13,777 nt of DNA from an uncultured Alphaproteobacteria bacterium (lineage in GTDB: Bacteria; Pseudomonadota; Alphaproteobacteria; CASFRQ01; SAAU01), in contig CASFRQ010000121.1 in NCBI GenBank assembly GCA_949296785.1, positions 1 to 13,777 of the forward strand, given 5' to 3'. The notes beneath the pieces were generated by a model. It had not been told where the DNA came from. It searched no databases and was given only the letters and a program-made list of their open reading frames with translations. A program made the position numbers and the translations under genes. The stretch's first letter is position 1. Every line of letters starts with the position of its first letter. Positions 1-8,030 of the stretch are shown here, piece after piece.

Positions 1-740
1 ATATTTTGTCAATATATTTTTACAAATATTCCTCCCGGCGACCGCTCACAAACCCCATAAAACAAAAACACAAAAAAAGAAAAAAAGTCTTCACTGTTGG
101 TAAAATTACCGTCACCCTCCGAAAAAAGAAAAAACAGCATATTTTCCCTCTCAACAAAACATCTAACCGCTGTAAAGAATTCTCAAATTATTTTCCGAAG
201 TCCGAAACACTTCGGTCCTCCATACTTTATCAGCAACTTCTGAAAACCTCTTTTCGGCCGGATTGAAAAAGAGGACATCCCTTCTTACTGATTGGACCTT
301 CCTGAAATAAAGACCCTTGCCCGTCGTTCTGGGACTGCCGGGAACCACTTCCCATCTTTCCGTACATATAAAAAATAGAACAGGCCAAGTTTCTTTTTCA
401 TCAACCTGCTTTCCTGACTATCTCCTCTTTTTATCTTAAACCTCGGTTTCTCACTTTATATTAAAATAAAAAGGATGCCAAAAATTGATTTTTCCAGAAG
501 AAACATCCGTTGCCCCGCACTCAAAAAAAACAGAGAGGGAGACATTCTTTTACTTTCTTCGGAAATCTTTAAACTGTTTTGGTTGTTATCGTTTTATAAT
601 CTCTTTGATTTTTTCCGATATACTACTGCCGCAAGGAAAACTGTCCCAAGATGCGGTGCCTCTGTTTTACCGTCATTTGAAAGACAGCCCGTATCCCAGA
701 AAAATATTCAAAAATGACTTGGATTTTATTCTTATGCTTT
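1..740. other. AT-rich region without a confident gene
   Basis: No reading frame here has both a convincing ribosome binding site and recognisable protein character. The longest plus-strand frames are Lys-rich or low-complexity, or run antisense into the radical SAM gene, so they look like chance. The minus strand, downstream of the radical SAM pair, has an 8-bp hairpin with a short T-run (247-274), a possible 38-codon frame (401-285) starting MKKKLGLFYF, and other short frames. Long A and T tracts dominate. The stretch may be the 3' untranslated region of the radical SAM operon plus an intergenic spacer, or decayed coding DNA. Confidence 0.5.
240..274 (-). terminator. possible Rho-independent terminator of the radical SAM operon
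   Basis: Read on the minus strand, CCTCTTTT (274-267) pairs perfectly with AAAAGAGG (254-247) around a 12-base loop containing a CCGG core. TTTTC follows. The stem is only half GC and the T-run is short, so this would be a weak terminator. It lies about 470 bases past the stop of the second radical SAM gene. No better candidate was seen closer to that stop. Confidence 0.35.
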
Positions 741-1859
741 TCAGCAATGCTGGGGCAGTCTTCTTCCCGTCAAGCAGGCTTGCAGATATTCGGCGGCTGT
801 TTTTGGCTTTTTCCGAGCAAAATCCGATACAAAATCAATAAATACCTTATGCCCGCCGCAATCCTCATCCTCTGCGTCGGATACCTTCGCCGGCGCAATC
901 GGGCATGCTCCTTTGCACCAAGAGGCGTAAGGACACTTAAAACAAGCTTCCGATTCATTTTGCAAATGCTGGCGTAAAATCCAGTGAAGACGTTCTCTGG
1001 AATTTTTGAAAGCCTCAAAGCCCTCTTGCACACTTCCGCACGGCGGGTCGTAAGAGGCTCTGTTCGGGCATAAACGAACTTTCCCGTCCGGTTCCACGGT
1101 AATCAAACGAGACTGGCACGAACCGCCATATGTGCCGCACGGACGCCCTTCCAAAACGCCGGACAAGACATCACGAAAAATCCGGACATTCATAAAGTCC
1201 CCTTTTTTCTCAAACAAGCGCATCACTTCCCGAAAAACCTCCGTCAAAAAAACGGAATGCTCCCGGTTAGAAGGCAGATGCGGAGACGAATTGGACACAT
1301 CAATAAACCGTTCAAACTGGACGGTTGTCAGACTATGTTCAAAAAACCAGCGAACAATTTCCTTCGCGTGCGGCAAATCTTCCTTGGCGGCAACCAAAGT
1401 CACTGCTGTCTGCAACCCATGCTTACGCAAAAGCTCTACCCGTTTCATATAAGCGTCCCTGTACGCCGATGCCGACCCTTTCACCGTCCGGAAAGTCCAA
1501 TCCAAACTGGAACCTATGGCATACGGTACTCTTTTTTTCAAAAAAGGAATATGCTCCTCTTTTAACGGCATCAAAGAAGTCTGAATCGCAAAGCGGCAAT
1601 CCGGCAGTTCTTCCTCCAAAACCTCGCACGCTCCTTCAAGCCAAGAGCCGGACATCATCAACGGCTCCCCTCCGTGAAAAATAATCTGAACAGGTTCTTT
1701 CCACACAAAAGAATCGGCATATTCCCTGATAAATCGCGCCGTTTGACGGAGCGTTTCCCGGCTCATTACCGTTTTATCCGCTTTCAGCGCCTTATCCAGA
1801 TAGCAATGCTCGCACCCGACAGAGCAGAAATTCGTCGGTTTTAAATATACGCCGACCAT
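741..1859 (-). CDS. radical SAM/SPASM domain enzyme (second of a pair)
   Basis: 372 residues. An AdoMet radical enzyme is indicated by the CX3CX2C cluster motif at C12, C16 and C19 (CSVGCEHCY) and by HGGEP at 62-66, the GGE motif that contacts AdoMet. The C-terminal third carries a SPASM-type set of cysteines (C241, C248, C264, C306, C309, C315, C319, C334, possibly C274), which in this family bind one or two auxiliary Fe-S clusters. Family members include anaerobic sulfatase maturases and RiPP peptide maturases. Which this is cannot be told from sequence reading, and no sulfatase is present. The start is firm: the SD AAAGGAGGT (1874-1866) lies six bases before the ATG. The gene overlaps the 3' end of the upstream radical SAM gene by 19 bases, so the two are translationally coupled. 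The enzyme should be cytoplasmic and oxygen-sensitive. The substrate is unknown. Confidence 0.9.
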   Translation of the reverse strand: MVGVYLKPTNFCSVGCEHCYLDKALKADKTVMSRETLRQTARFIREYADSFVWKEPVQIIFHGGEPLMMSGSWLEGACEVLEEELPDCRFAIQTSLMPLKEEHIPFLKKRVPYAIGSSLDWTFRTVKGSASAYRDAYMKRVELLRKHGLQTAVTLVAAKEDLPHAKEIVRWFFEHSLTTVQFERFIDVSNSSPHLPSNREHSVFLTEVFREVMRLFEKKGDFMNVRIFRDVLSGVLEGRPCGTYGGSCQSRLITVEPDGKVRLCPNRASYDPPCGSVQEGFEAFKNSRERLHWILRQHLQNESEACFKCPYASWCKGACPIAPAKVSDAEDEDCGGHKVFIDFVSDFARKKPKTAAEYLQACLTGRRLPQHC

Positions 1860-2989
1860 GTTTCCACCTCCTTTTGAGAAAAAGCCTCTGCCTCCGGTAA
1901 ATCGCCCGTTCGGACGGCATCCGCCTCCATGCTGTCTTTAATATATTTAAAAACCTTCTTCCAACTTTCGCAGTAAAATGTCTTTTCATACAGCCCTTTG
2001 CCGTACAAAATCGTATCCCGCGCGCACCCGCCGTGGCATAAATGATGAAACTCGCAAGCCAGACACTCCTTGTCAATTATAACCCGCCTTCTTTTCAACC
2101 TTCTGGCCGCCAGAGAGTTCAATAACTCCGGTACCGTGTGTGTTCTTAAATTACCAAACCGGTAATCGTCATCGTTTGTATCCGAAAAAGTACAGCAATT
2201 AAAAATGCTGCCGTCCGCCTCCAACCCGAAAAACTTCCCCGTGCACTGACGCGTCCAGGGGCACTGGTTAACGCGCGTGTCGTTGCTTTGCAAAAGTTGC
2301 ATCATCTGAACTTGGGGAAAAATCCTGAAATCCGGCTGAGCCTCTCGCCATAAATCATAGGTTTCAATCAGCAAAGAGGCAAAATTTTCCGGTGACAGCA
2401 TCACGCCCTGCCCCAACGCCCGTCCCGCCGGATATCGGTAATTAAACCGCAAAGACGGCGCGCCTTTTCCCATGGCAAGGCAAAATTCCATCATCCGAAG
2501 ATGCAGTTTTTTTTCGTACATCTCGTCATCATAAGTTCCGATGATAAACAATTGAAACCCGTCCGCGCGCATATTCAAAAGCTTGTCCAAAAACAATTCC
2601 GTATAAGCGGCAGAAGAACCTTTATACAACCTTCCCTTCATATCCGGGTCAAAACTGGTGGATACCAACCCTCCCGTCATTTTCATCAAAGTGTCTTTCC
2701 ACTTAGAGGTACTGTAGTCCAAAATATTTGTTTGTATCGCAAATTGCAACCCGGGATGCTTTGCTTTCATGTAATCATAAGTCTTTTCATAAAAAGCCGG
2801 CCCCATCAGTAAAGGTTCTCCCCCGTGCCACAACCACAGGGCATCCGGCGCCAGGTAAGGCTCCAATTTGTCAAAATACAGTTTAAAATCCTCAAAAGAC
2901 CAACGCCCTTGCGCCGATAAAGCCGCTCCGCAGTAAGAACAGCCGGCGTTACAGTTTTTCGTCGGTTTGGCAATAACGACATTCAGCAT
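1841..2989 (-). CDS. radical SAM/SPASM domain enzyme (first of a pair)
   Basis: 382 residues. CX3CX2C is at C13, C17 and C20 (CNAGCSYC), with HGGEP at 55-59. The SPASM-like C-terminus has C243, C249, C265/C266, C309, C312, C318, C322 and C340, including the typical CLACEFHHLCHGGC segment at 309-322. This fits a peptide or protein maturase of the anSME/SPASM class with auxiliary Fe-S clusters. It resembles the downstream gene in layout but clearly differs in sequence, so the pair may be ancient paralogues or partners with separate steps. An AAAGGA ribosome site lies five bases before the ATG. The last 40 or so residues after the SPASM region are acidic and not recognised. It is first in its operon and divergent from the Cys-rich/prepilin operon. 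No precursor peptide, protease or transporter gene was recognised beside it. Confidence 0.9.
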   Translation of the reverse strand: MLNVVIAKPTKNCNAGCSYCGAALSAQGRWSFEDFKLYFDKLEPYLAPDALWLWHGGEPLLMGPAFYEKTYDYMKAKHPGLQFAIQTNILDYSTSKWKDTLMKMTGGLVSTSFDPDMKGRLYKGSSAAYTELFLDKLLNMRADGFQLFIIGTYDDEMYEKKLHLRMMEFCLAMGKGAPSLRFNYRYPAGRALGQGVMLSPENFASLLIETYDLWREAQPDFRIFPQVQMMQLLQSNDTRVNQCPWTRQCTGKFFGLEADGSIFNCCTFSDTNDDDYRFGNLRTHTVPELLNSLAARRLKRRRVIIDKECLACEFHHLCHGGCARDTILYGKGLYEKTFYCESWKKVFKYIKDSMEADAVRTGDLPEAEAFSQKEVETWSAYI

Positions 2990-3015
2990 GCTTATCCTTT
3001 CTTTTATTTAAAATA

Positions 3016-3021
3016 AGTATA
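3016..3021 (-). promoter_or_regulatory. candidate -10 element of the radical SAM operon
   Basis: TATACT on the minus strand, 27 bases before the ATG of the first radical SAM gene. It is a near-perfect -10 hexamer. The sequence about 17 bases upstream is T-rich (TTTCTT) and a poor match to TTGACA, so expression may need an activator or an alternative sigma factor, or the call may be wrong. Confidence 0.35.
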
Positions 3022-3245
3022 CCTCACTGAAGCGAAAAAAGAAATTTTTTTTCCGATTCGCCCTTCAAAAAAAGAAAAAATTTCTCTTTTTCCTCAAGCT
3101 CGTAAATAAAAAGATAACTTTTTTCCAAAAAACAAAAATAAATTTCCTTTAGAATCAATAAGTTAAAAAATATCCCGAAAGTTATATTTTCTCCTCAAAA
3201 CCGCGCAAAACCTCATTTTATGACTTAATATATAGTATTTTTTTC

Positions 3246-3273
3246 TTGAATCGGGGAAAAATCCTTGTATCCT
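3246..3273 (+). promoter_or_regulatory. candidate sigma70-type promoter of the Cys-rich/prepilin operon
   Basis: TTGAAT (3246-3251), a 16-base spacer and TATCCT (3268-3273). Transcription would start near 3280. That would leave the upstream TTG (3265) outside the transcript and favour the ATG at 3337 as start. Several other AT-rich hexamers lie just upstream (TATAGT at 3231-3236) but lack a good -35 partner. Confidence 0.35.
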
Positions 3274-3324
3274 GAAAGAAAGAAGGATACGATTGCGTCA
3301 CTTTTGGCGTATAAACAAAGGATT

Positions 3325-3330
3325 GAAGGA
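3325..3330 (+). promoter_or_regulatory. ribosome binding site that favours the start at 3337
   Basis: GAAGGA lies six bases before ATG 3337. The alternative in-frame TTG at 3265 has only a GGGG at eight bases, so the ATG is preferred. Confidence 0.5.
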
Positions 3331-3336
3331 ACAGAC

Positions 3337-4482
3337 ATGTTTTACTGGGTATTTATGCTGACAATCACGATTACCGCTCTGATTTACGCCCTCAACCCAA
3401 GGACGGACTCTTTGATGATTGATAATCTGGAGAGGGCGAAAGCCGCTGTTGCCAGCTTCATTGCTCAGCATGAAGCCGCCAGGACATTCTTTTCCAGAGA
3501 TCAAAAGCCTCTTTTTACAACAACGGTTAACTGTTTGGACAGGTACTGTACCAGCGTTGCCGACAATGACGACAAACCCGATTCGTGTTCCTGTTCTACG
3601 ATAAATGACGAAACTTCCTGTACATGGACTTGCCGCGCCTACGCCGGAAGAGGGGAAGACGGTGTTCTTTGCCGGGAAAAAGTAGCAGAAATCCTGCCGC
3701 AGACAAAATGTCGCGACAGGAGTATTTATGCTCAGCTGATGGCCGGAAGAGAAGTAGAACAACAACCCTTAAGAGACGCCAACACCCTTTTCAGACTGAA
3801 AGATTTAAACTACAACGCCGGGCGCGTCGGTTTTATCACATTGGAGGCCATTAAGGAAACCGTCCCGATCGGTTTTAACGACGACCTGTTCAATAAGGAT
3901 TATTCAACGGAACCTTTGACGGCGGACGACGGTTTCGCTTCAATAGTCATGTGTATAGCAAACGCTACAGGAGAAGAAGCCCGTGATGATGAAAACCAGC
4001 CAACTTGTCAAGTAGAATATGCCGAAGGACAGACGGACAGCACTTCCGATTTTTTAATTACTTACGGCGCCGTTCCCTCTTTCTGGCAATCCCGCCCCGA
4101 ATATTATAACCTTTGGATAAAAGCCATGCTGGAAATGGCGGGCCGTTCGCCCGAATGCGGGGAAATCGTCCTAGTTGAAGACATTCAGACAAACGAACTC
4201 ACAAAATACCAGGACGGAACCCATTACGCCCTGCGTACCCCTTTGGGAGAGCAAATAACCCTGCCCTGCCGTTTCACAAGATTTCTAAAAGAAGCTACCC
4301 CCTGTGATCCGCAGAAGCAAGACTGTACTTCCATAGAATCGGGAGATATCAACCAACACTATGTTGCCTGCATTACGCCCCTTTTCAGGGCGTTCAACCC
4401 GGATGCCGAAGAAGTAACCGACCCAACAACCGGAAGAAGACGCCGGCCTTATGTCCCAATCAGTTCGGCCATTTGCGATTAA
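3337..4482 (+). CDS. Cys-rich exported protein with one N-terminal membrane segment, upstream of a prepilin
   Basis: 381 residues from ATG 3337. Not recognised by family. Residues 1-19 (MFYWVFMLTITITALIYAL) form a hydrophobic segment, an uncleaved anchor or signal. A helix-like stretch follows, recalling the layout of pilin-like proteins but without the G/E+5 prepilin motif. The rest is hydrophilic with 16 cysteines, eight of them in residues 66-125, which suggests a disulfide-bonded extracytoplasmic domain. An in-frame TTG at 3265 would add 24 residues including a basic stretch (ERKK) that could be the cytoplasmic side of the anchor; the ATG is chosen for its better ribosome site and commoner codon. 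The next gene starts 12 bases downstream, with its SD overlapping this stop codon, so the two are one operon. A role as minor pilin, or as assembly or chaperone partner of the large prepilin, is inference. Confidence 0.8.
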   Translation: MFYWVFMLTITITALIYALNPRTDSLMIDNLERAKAAVASFIAQHEAARTFFSRDQKPLFTTTVNCLDRYCTSVADNDDKPDSCSCSTINDETSCTWTCRAYAGRGEDGVLCREKVAEILPQTKCRDRSIYAQLMAGREVEQQPLRDANTLFRLKDLNYNAGRVGFITLEAIKETVPIGFNDDLFNKDYSTEPLTADDGFASIVMCIANATGEEARDDENQPTCQVEYAEGQTDSTSDFLITYGAVPSFWQSRPEYYNLWIKAMLEMAGRSPECGEIVLVEDIQTNELTKYQDGTHYALRTPLGEQITLPCRFTRFLKEATPCDPQKQDCTSIESGDINQHYVACITPLFRAFNPDAEEVTDPTTGRRRRPYVPISSAICD

Positions 4483-4494
4483 AGGAGAAAGAAA

Positions 4495-7287
4495 ATGTTT
4501 AAAAGAAAAGACCATACCGAACAAAAAGGCGCTCTGATGCTGGAGGCGATTGCCGTCCTCGGGCTGATGACGATGATTTCCCCTCTTCTTTACAAACAAA
4601 TATCGGACCGAAACAACGAAGTGGACGATGTTTCCAAAGCGGCTCAGATGCGCAGCATCCGTGACGGTGTCAATGCTTTTATTCAAAGTAACGAAGTCGG
4701 AATTAAAGTCAAGTTGGGCATCATGGATGAACAGACGAAAGATGTGCCGGCCGGTGCTGAAAGCATTACAAACAAAGATCCGAAAAAACTGATGTTTTCG
4801 GAACTGGCTTCGGATGACAAGTTGAAAAACGCTCTGTTGGCGACTATGCCGCCGGGACTGACCGCGGATGATTTTGGTTCCGGATCGGACAAACTTTACG
4901 ATATCGCTTTCTTGGGCTATACGGTTCCGGCCGGCGTAAAAAAAGACTCAGAGACCGGAATGGAGACAGTTTATTACCGTCCGGTTGTTTCCGGAATGGT
5001 TATTTCAAATGAATCCATGGATACGCAAAGAAGAGCTGCCAGAATCGCTTCCCTTATCGGAGCGGACGGCGGTATTGTTGCGACAAAAGCCGGAGACAAT
5101 GAATCCTCCCAGGCTTACGGGACCTTGGGGTCTTGGAATTTACCTCTGCCTTCTTCTTCCGTATCCGACAATACTGTCATCGCTTTGGCAGCCTATGACA
5201 CGACGGGGAAAAACGCTTTAAGCCGTTTGACATCTGATTTGGACGCCAGCGGATATAACATTGACGACATAGACACCGCAACGGCGAAAACGGTTATCGC
5301 AGATGACTTCATTTCCAGTCAGGAGGAAGGCGAAGGCGTTAAAATCTCGGAAAACACAATCATTTTGGATGGCAACACTTTTGCGACGACGGTTCCGGAC
5401 GATGAAGCGGAGGGTATGACCATCTATGTTGACAATATCATGCCTTATTCGGATGGAAAACCTTTGAATGTTTACCAGGCTACCCGTTTCAGAGATGATC
5501 TGGCTGCTCAAAGTCTGACTTCCGAGAAAGACCTTCTTGTCAAAGGATACGCGGAAATTCGCGAAAGCGCCCTTATCAGAGGGAATTTACACACCGGAGG
5601 AGATTTATCCGCGGCAGGTAATTTTACCGTCATGCCGGAAACAGGACTGGAAAACGCGAACTGTATTGAATATGTAAATGCCGGTTCCGGCCTAAATACA
5701 GACATTCAGGAAGAACCAAAAATTTCAAATGTACAGGAAGCCGAACTTAAAACAGAAAATATGCCGGATGGAACGGAAACAGGAGGCATCATCAGTAAAA
5801 GCTGTATTCCTCTGTTCCAGGTAACAGACACCAAAATCCTCGCTTCAAAACCTGTTGAGATTCTGGACGATTTAAAAGTCAGAAAAAATACTTACACAAA
5901 CAATCTGTACACTGAAAACAGGATTTCCATCGGAGGTTTGGATTACAACACAGAAAACGAAGGACAATTGGACGAGGACGGCTTCCCGACAATGGCCGGA
6001 GAGAACGGGGGCACGCCGACCTTTGACAGTGTCGGCGGAAACACGGAACTGTTTCCTGAAAGCTATCCGCAGGAAAATGCAAAGCTGATTATCACCGAAG
6101 GGGATATTTACCTGCGTGACGGTCGGTTGGTGACGGGAACACCTGTTGAAAACCAGTTAAATATTTCGGACAGCAATGAAACCACATTGGATTTGGAAAA
6201 AGACACTTTGGGTGTTGAAACTTCCTATTATCAAGTGGATCCGGCTTATGTATCCATCATGAACGATATCCGGTTGACTTCCAGAGGCGGTGCTCGGTTA
6301 AGCCAAATCCTGCCAAACTATATCAGCAAAGGCATGTACTACCTGACCAACACTTATTATCAAGGGGATTGGCCTTGCACAAGCGACACATGCCCGGACT
6401 ACCCCTTTGCCATCAAGGGTTCGTCCGACGGAAAATTCTTTACGCCGGGAAGCTATTCTTCCTATACGGAAAAATCTGACGGGACTCTTGACTTAACAGG
6501 GTGTGATACGGTTTCCTGTATTTCCCATCCATACATGGGCCGCGTTCCGGCTCCCGGAATGGAAGGAGCCGAAGCCGAAGGCAAATGTCCGGTCGGATAC
6601 GCCCCTTTGATTACTTTGCTGCCTACGGCGTTTGAGATGTCAAAAATTTCGCACTTAATGATACCGATGTCTCACACGCACGAACTTCAAATTGATCTGA
6701 CAACGGATGACCAAGGTAATGTCATCGGCGCTACCGGACAAACGACCAATCCAAGAACTTCTTCCGGTGAATCCGTTCTGCTTTACTACGATTCCACTGC
6801 CGGACAGCAAAAGCTTCTTCCTTATGATCCGGAAGACGCGACGGATGAAACCAATCAGGTTCCGTATTCTTTGATTGACGCCAACCGACCGTTCAAAAAC
6901 AACTATACGAACACGGGGGAATATGTACCTATCAGAGAAACGGGCGATACGGACACCGGATATTTGCTGAACAGCAATATGATCGGACAGACGGATAATT
7001 GGCTTGTGACCCTGTTAAACCCGGTAGAATCCGGAAATGTAACGGTTGCCTGGGATGTGGCCATGGGATTGATTAACCGTATTTCAAGAAGCGGCGTCAC
7101 TTCCTATCAATGGAATCCGCAAGGTGTTGCCCCTCAGACAATGACTCTGTTCGCTCAAACATATTGCGTCTTTGACCCTGCAGCGTTCAAGTATCCTGAA
7201 TCAATGAACTTTGAATCGGGGTCCGGAACAACTCAAAATCCGTTCCCGATGCCCAAAGTTCGCGACGCGAAACAGGGAACGGACTAG
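4495..7287 (+). CDS. large type IV prepilin, PilV/shufflon-like tip adhesin
   Basis: 930 residues. The N-terminus has a 12-residue basic leader ending in KG, then ALMLEAIAVLGLM with Glu at mature position +5. This is the classical prepilin peptidase site, followed by a hydrophobic helix (13-34) and an amphipathic helix (about 36-65) that would pack in a pilus core. The 65-590 region is acidic and Ser/Thr/Gly-rich, with stretches around 340-380, 450-480 and 530-548 that read like tail-fibre or beta-strand repeats. From 590 on comes NDIRLTSRGGARLSQILPNY, then CPVGYAPLITLLP (698-710) and a late Trp/Cys-rich part (W836, W853, W873, C891). I associate this pattern with the conserved N-terminal domain of shufflon-type PilV. 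Eight cysteines in all. The SD AAGGAG lies seven bases before the ATG. It probably acts outside the outer membrane as an adhesive pilus component. No pilus motor, secretin or prepilin peptidase is in the window. Confidence 0.8.
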   Translation: MFKRKDHTEQKGALMLEAIAVLGLMTMISPLLYKQISDRNNEVDDVSKAAQMRSIRDGVNAFIQSNEVGIKVKLGIMDEQTKDVPAGAESITNKDPKKLMFSELASDDKLKNALLATMPPGLTADDFGSGSDKLYDIAFLGYTVPAGVKKDSETGMETVYYRPVVSGMVISNESMDTQRRAARIASLIGADGGIVATKAGDNESSQAYGTLGSWNLPLPSSSVSDNTVIALAAYDTTGKNALSRLTSDLDASGYNIDDIDTATAKTVIADDFISSQEEGEGVKISENTIILDGNTFATTVPDDEAEGMTIYVDNIMPYSDGKPLNVYQATRFRDDLAAQSLTSEKDLLVKGYAEIRESALIRGNLHTGGDLSAAGNFTVMPETGLENANCIEYVNAGSGLNTDIQEEPKISNVQEAELKTENMPDGTETGGIISKSCIPLFQVTDTKILASKPVEILDDLKVRKNTYTNNLYTENRISIGGLDYNTENEGQLDEDGFPTMAGENGGTPTFDSVGGNTELFPESYPQENAKLIITEGDIYLRDGRLVTGTPVENQLNISDSNETTLDLEKDTLGVETSYYQVDPAYVSIMNDIRLTSRGGARLSQILPNYISKGMYYLTNTYYQGDWPCTSDTCPDYPFAIKGSSDGKFFTPGSYSSYTEKSDGTLDLTGCDTVSCISHPYMGRVPAPGMEGAEAEGKCPVGYAPLITLLPTAFEMSKISHLMIPMSHTHELQIDLTTDDQGNVIGATGQTTNPRTSSGESVLLYYDSTAGQQKLLPYDPEDATDETNQVPYSLIDANRPFKNNYTNTGEYVPIRETGDTDTGYLLNSNMIGQTDNWLVTLLNPVESGNVTVAWDVAMGLINRISRSGVTSYQWNPQGVAPQTMTLFAQTYCVFDPAAFKYPESMNFESGSGTTQNPFPMPKVRDAKQGTD

Positions 7288-7304
7288 TATCTTCCGATAA
7301 CTGG

Positions 7305-7334
7305 AAAAAGCGGGGAAAAATCCCCGCTTTTTTT
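7305..7334 (+). terminator. Rho-independent terminator after the prepilin operon, possibly bidirectional
   Basis: AAAAAGCGGGGA (7305-7316) pairs with TCCCCGCTTTTT across an AAAA loop, and the T-run reaches seven (7328-7334). It lies 17 bases past the prepilin stop. On the minus strand the same stem ends in five Ts, so it could also stop read-through from tsaC, which has no obvious terminator of its own. Confidence 0.9.
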
Positions 7335-8030
7335 ATAACAATTCATTCAAAGAAAAAAATACTGCGGATAAAAAAATGACAAATTATACTTTTACGGCCA
7401 AAACAAATAAAAAAATAAAATTTTTTTTTCAAGATTAAATAGAAAATACCTTTTTGACCCAACAGGTTAACCATGCTCCTCTTCAAAAACTTTATCTGTT
7501 TAAAAAAGAGATTAAAACATCTGTATTATTACGGAGTCACCTGAAAACGGCGATACTTTACAGAATTTAAAAAGTAAAAAATGAGATATTTCTAAATTCA
7601 AAAAAATAGAATCCTTTTTCAAAAACCGAAAGTATAAGTGAAAAAAATTTTTCAGTTACCCGAGTTTTTTGCCTTTATCCGGAAGAAAGGCTTTTCGCTT
7701 CACGAACAAACAAAACAGGTATTTTATTGAAAAAACGCCTTTTCTCTATTTTAATATTTGTCTAACTTCTCAAATTTTTTTAATTAGCCGATTTAAGAAA
7801 ATATCCCTTCACCTTACAAATACAATCAGCATATTTCATAAAACATCATCCATTTTTTTGAACAAACAAGACCGGAGATAAAACCGAAAAACATGAGAAC
7901 AATCAAATCATTTTTGAATGCTTTAACTTTTTATTTCAGGTCTAACCATCGGAACAATAAGCAGGTAAAATTGTTACCCCTCCTCGCTCCCCGGAAATAT
8001 TTTATTTAGTATCCGGCCTGATTTCATTCA
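7335..8030. other. AT-rich convergent intergenic region without a convincing gene
   Basis: Nearly 700 bases between the prepilin terminator and the end of tsaC. The reading frames here are short (up to 70 codons, from a TTG at 7669), rich in Phe, Ile, Lys and Ser as expected of AT-rich noncoding DNA, and lack good ribosome sites. Structure seen: a near-palindrome TGAAAAA-AA-TTTTTCA (7639-7654); a perfect 6-bp stem GCCTTT/AAAGGC with a 9-base loop (7671-7691) followed by TTTT; and GGTAA-AATTG-TTACC (about 7964-7978) just past tsaC. None identifies an RNA family. No tRNA-like cloverleaf was seen. Confidence 0.5.

Noticed and set aside
163..348. 61-codon minus-strand frame from a GTG
   Set aside because: Weak start, no clear ribosome site, and it competes with two other short frames on the same strand; no reason to prefer it.
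485..841. 118-codon plus-strand frame overlapping the end of the second radical SAM gene
   Set aside because: It runs antisense into a clear gene for 100 bases, lacks a good ribosome site and has no recognisable protein character.
4495..7287. Shufflon with invertible C-terminal segments next to the PilV-like gene
   Set aside because: No repeated recombination sites, no alternative C-terminal cassettes and no recombinase gene are present in the window.
7671..7695. GCCTTT/AAAGGC hairpin followed by TTTT as a terminator
   Set aside because: The stem is short, the loop is nine bases, the T-run is only four, and there is no gene just upstream on that strand to terminate.
7669..7881. 70-codon plus-strand frame from a TTG in the AT-rich gap
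   Set aside because: Composition (Phe, Ile, Lys, Ser) is what AT-rich noncoding DNA gives, and there is no ribosome site.
7893..8009. 38-codon frame reading MRTIKSFLNALTFYFRSN
   Set aside because: The nearest GGAG is about 17 bases from the ATG, too far, and there is no supporting context.
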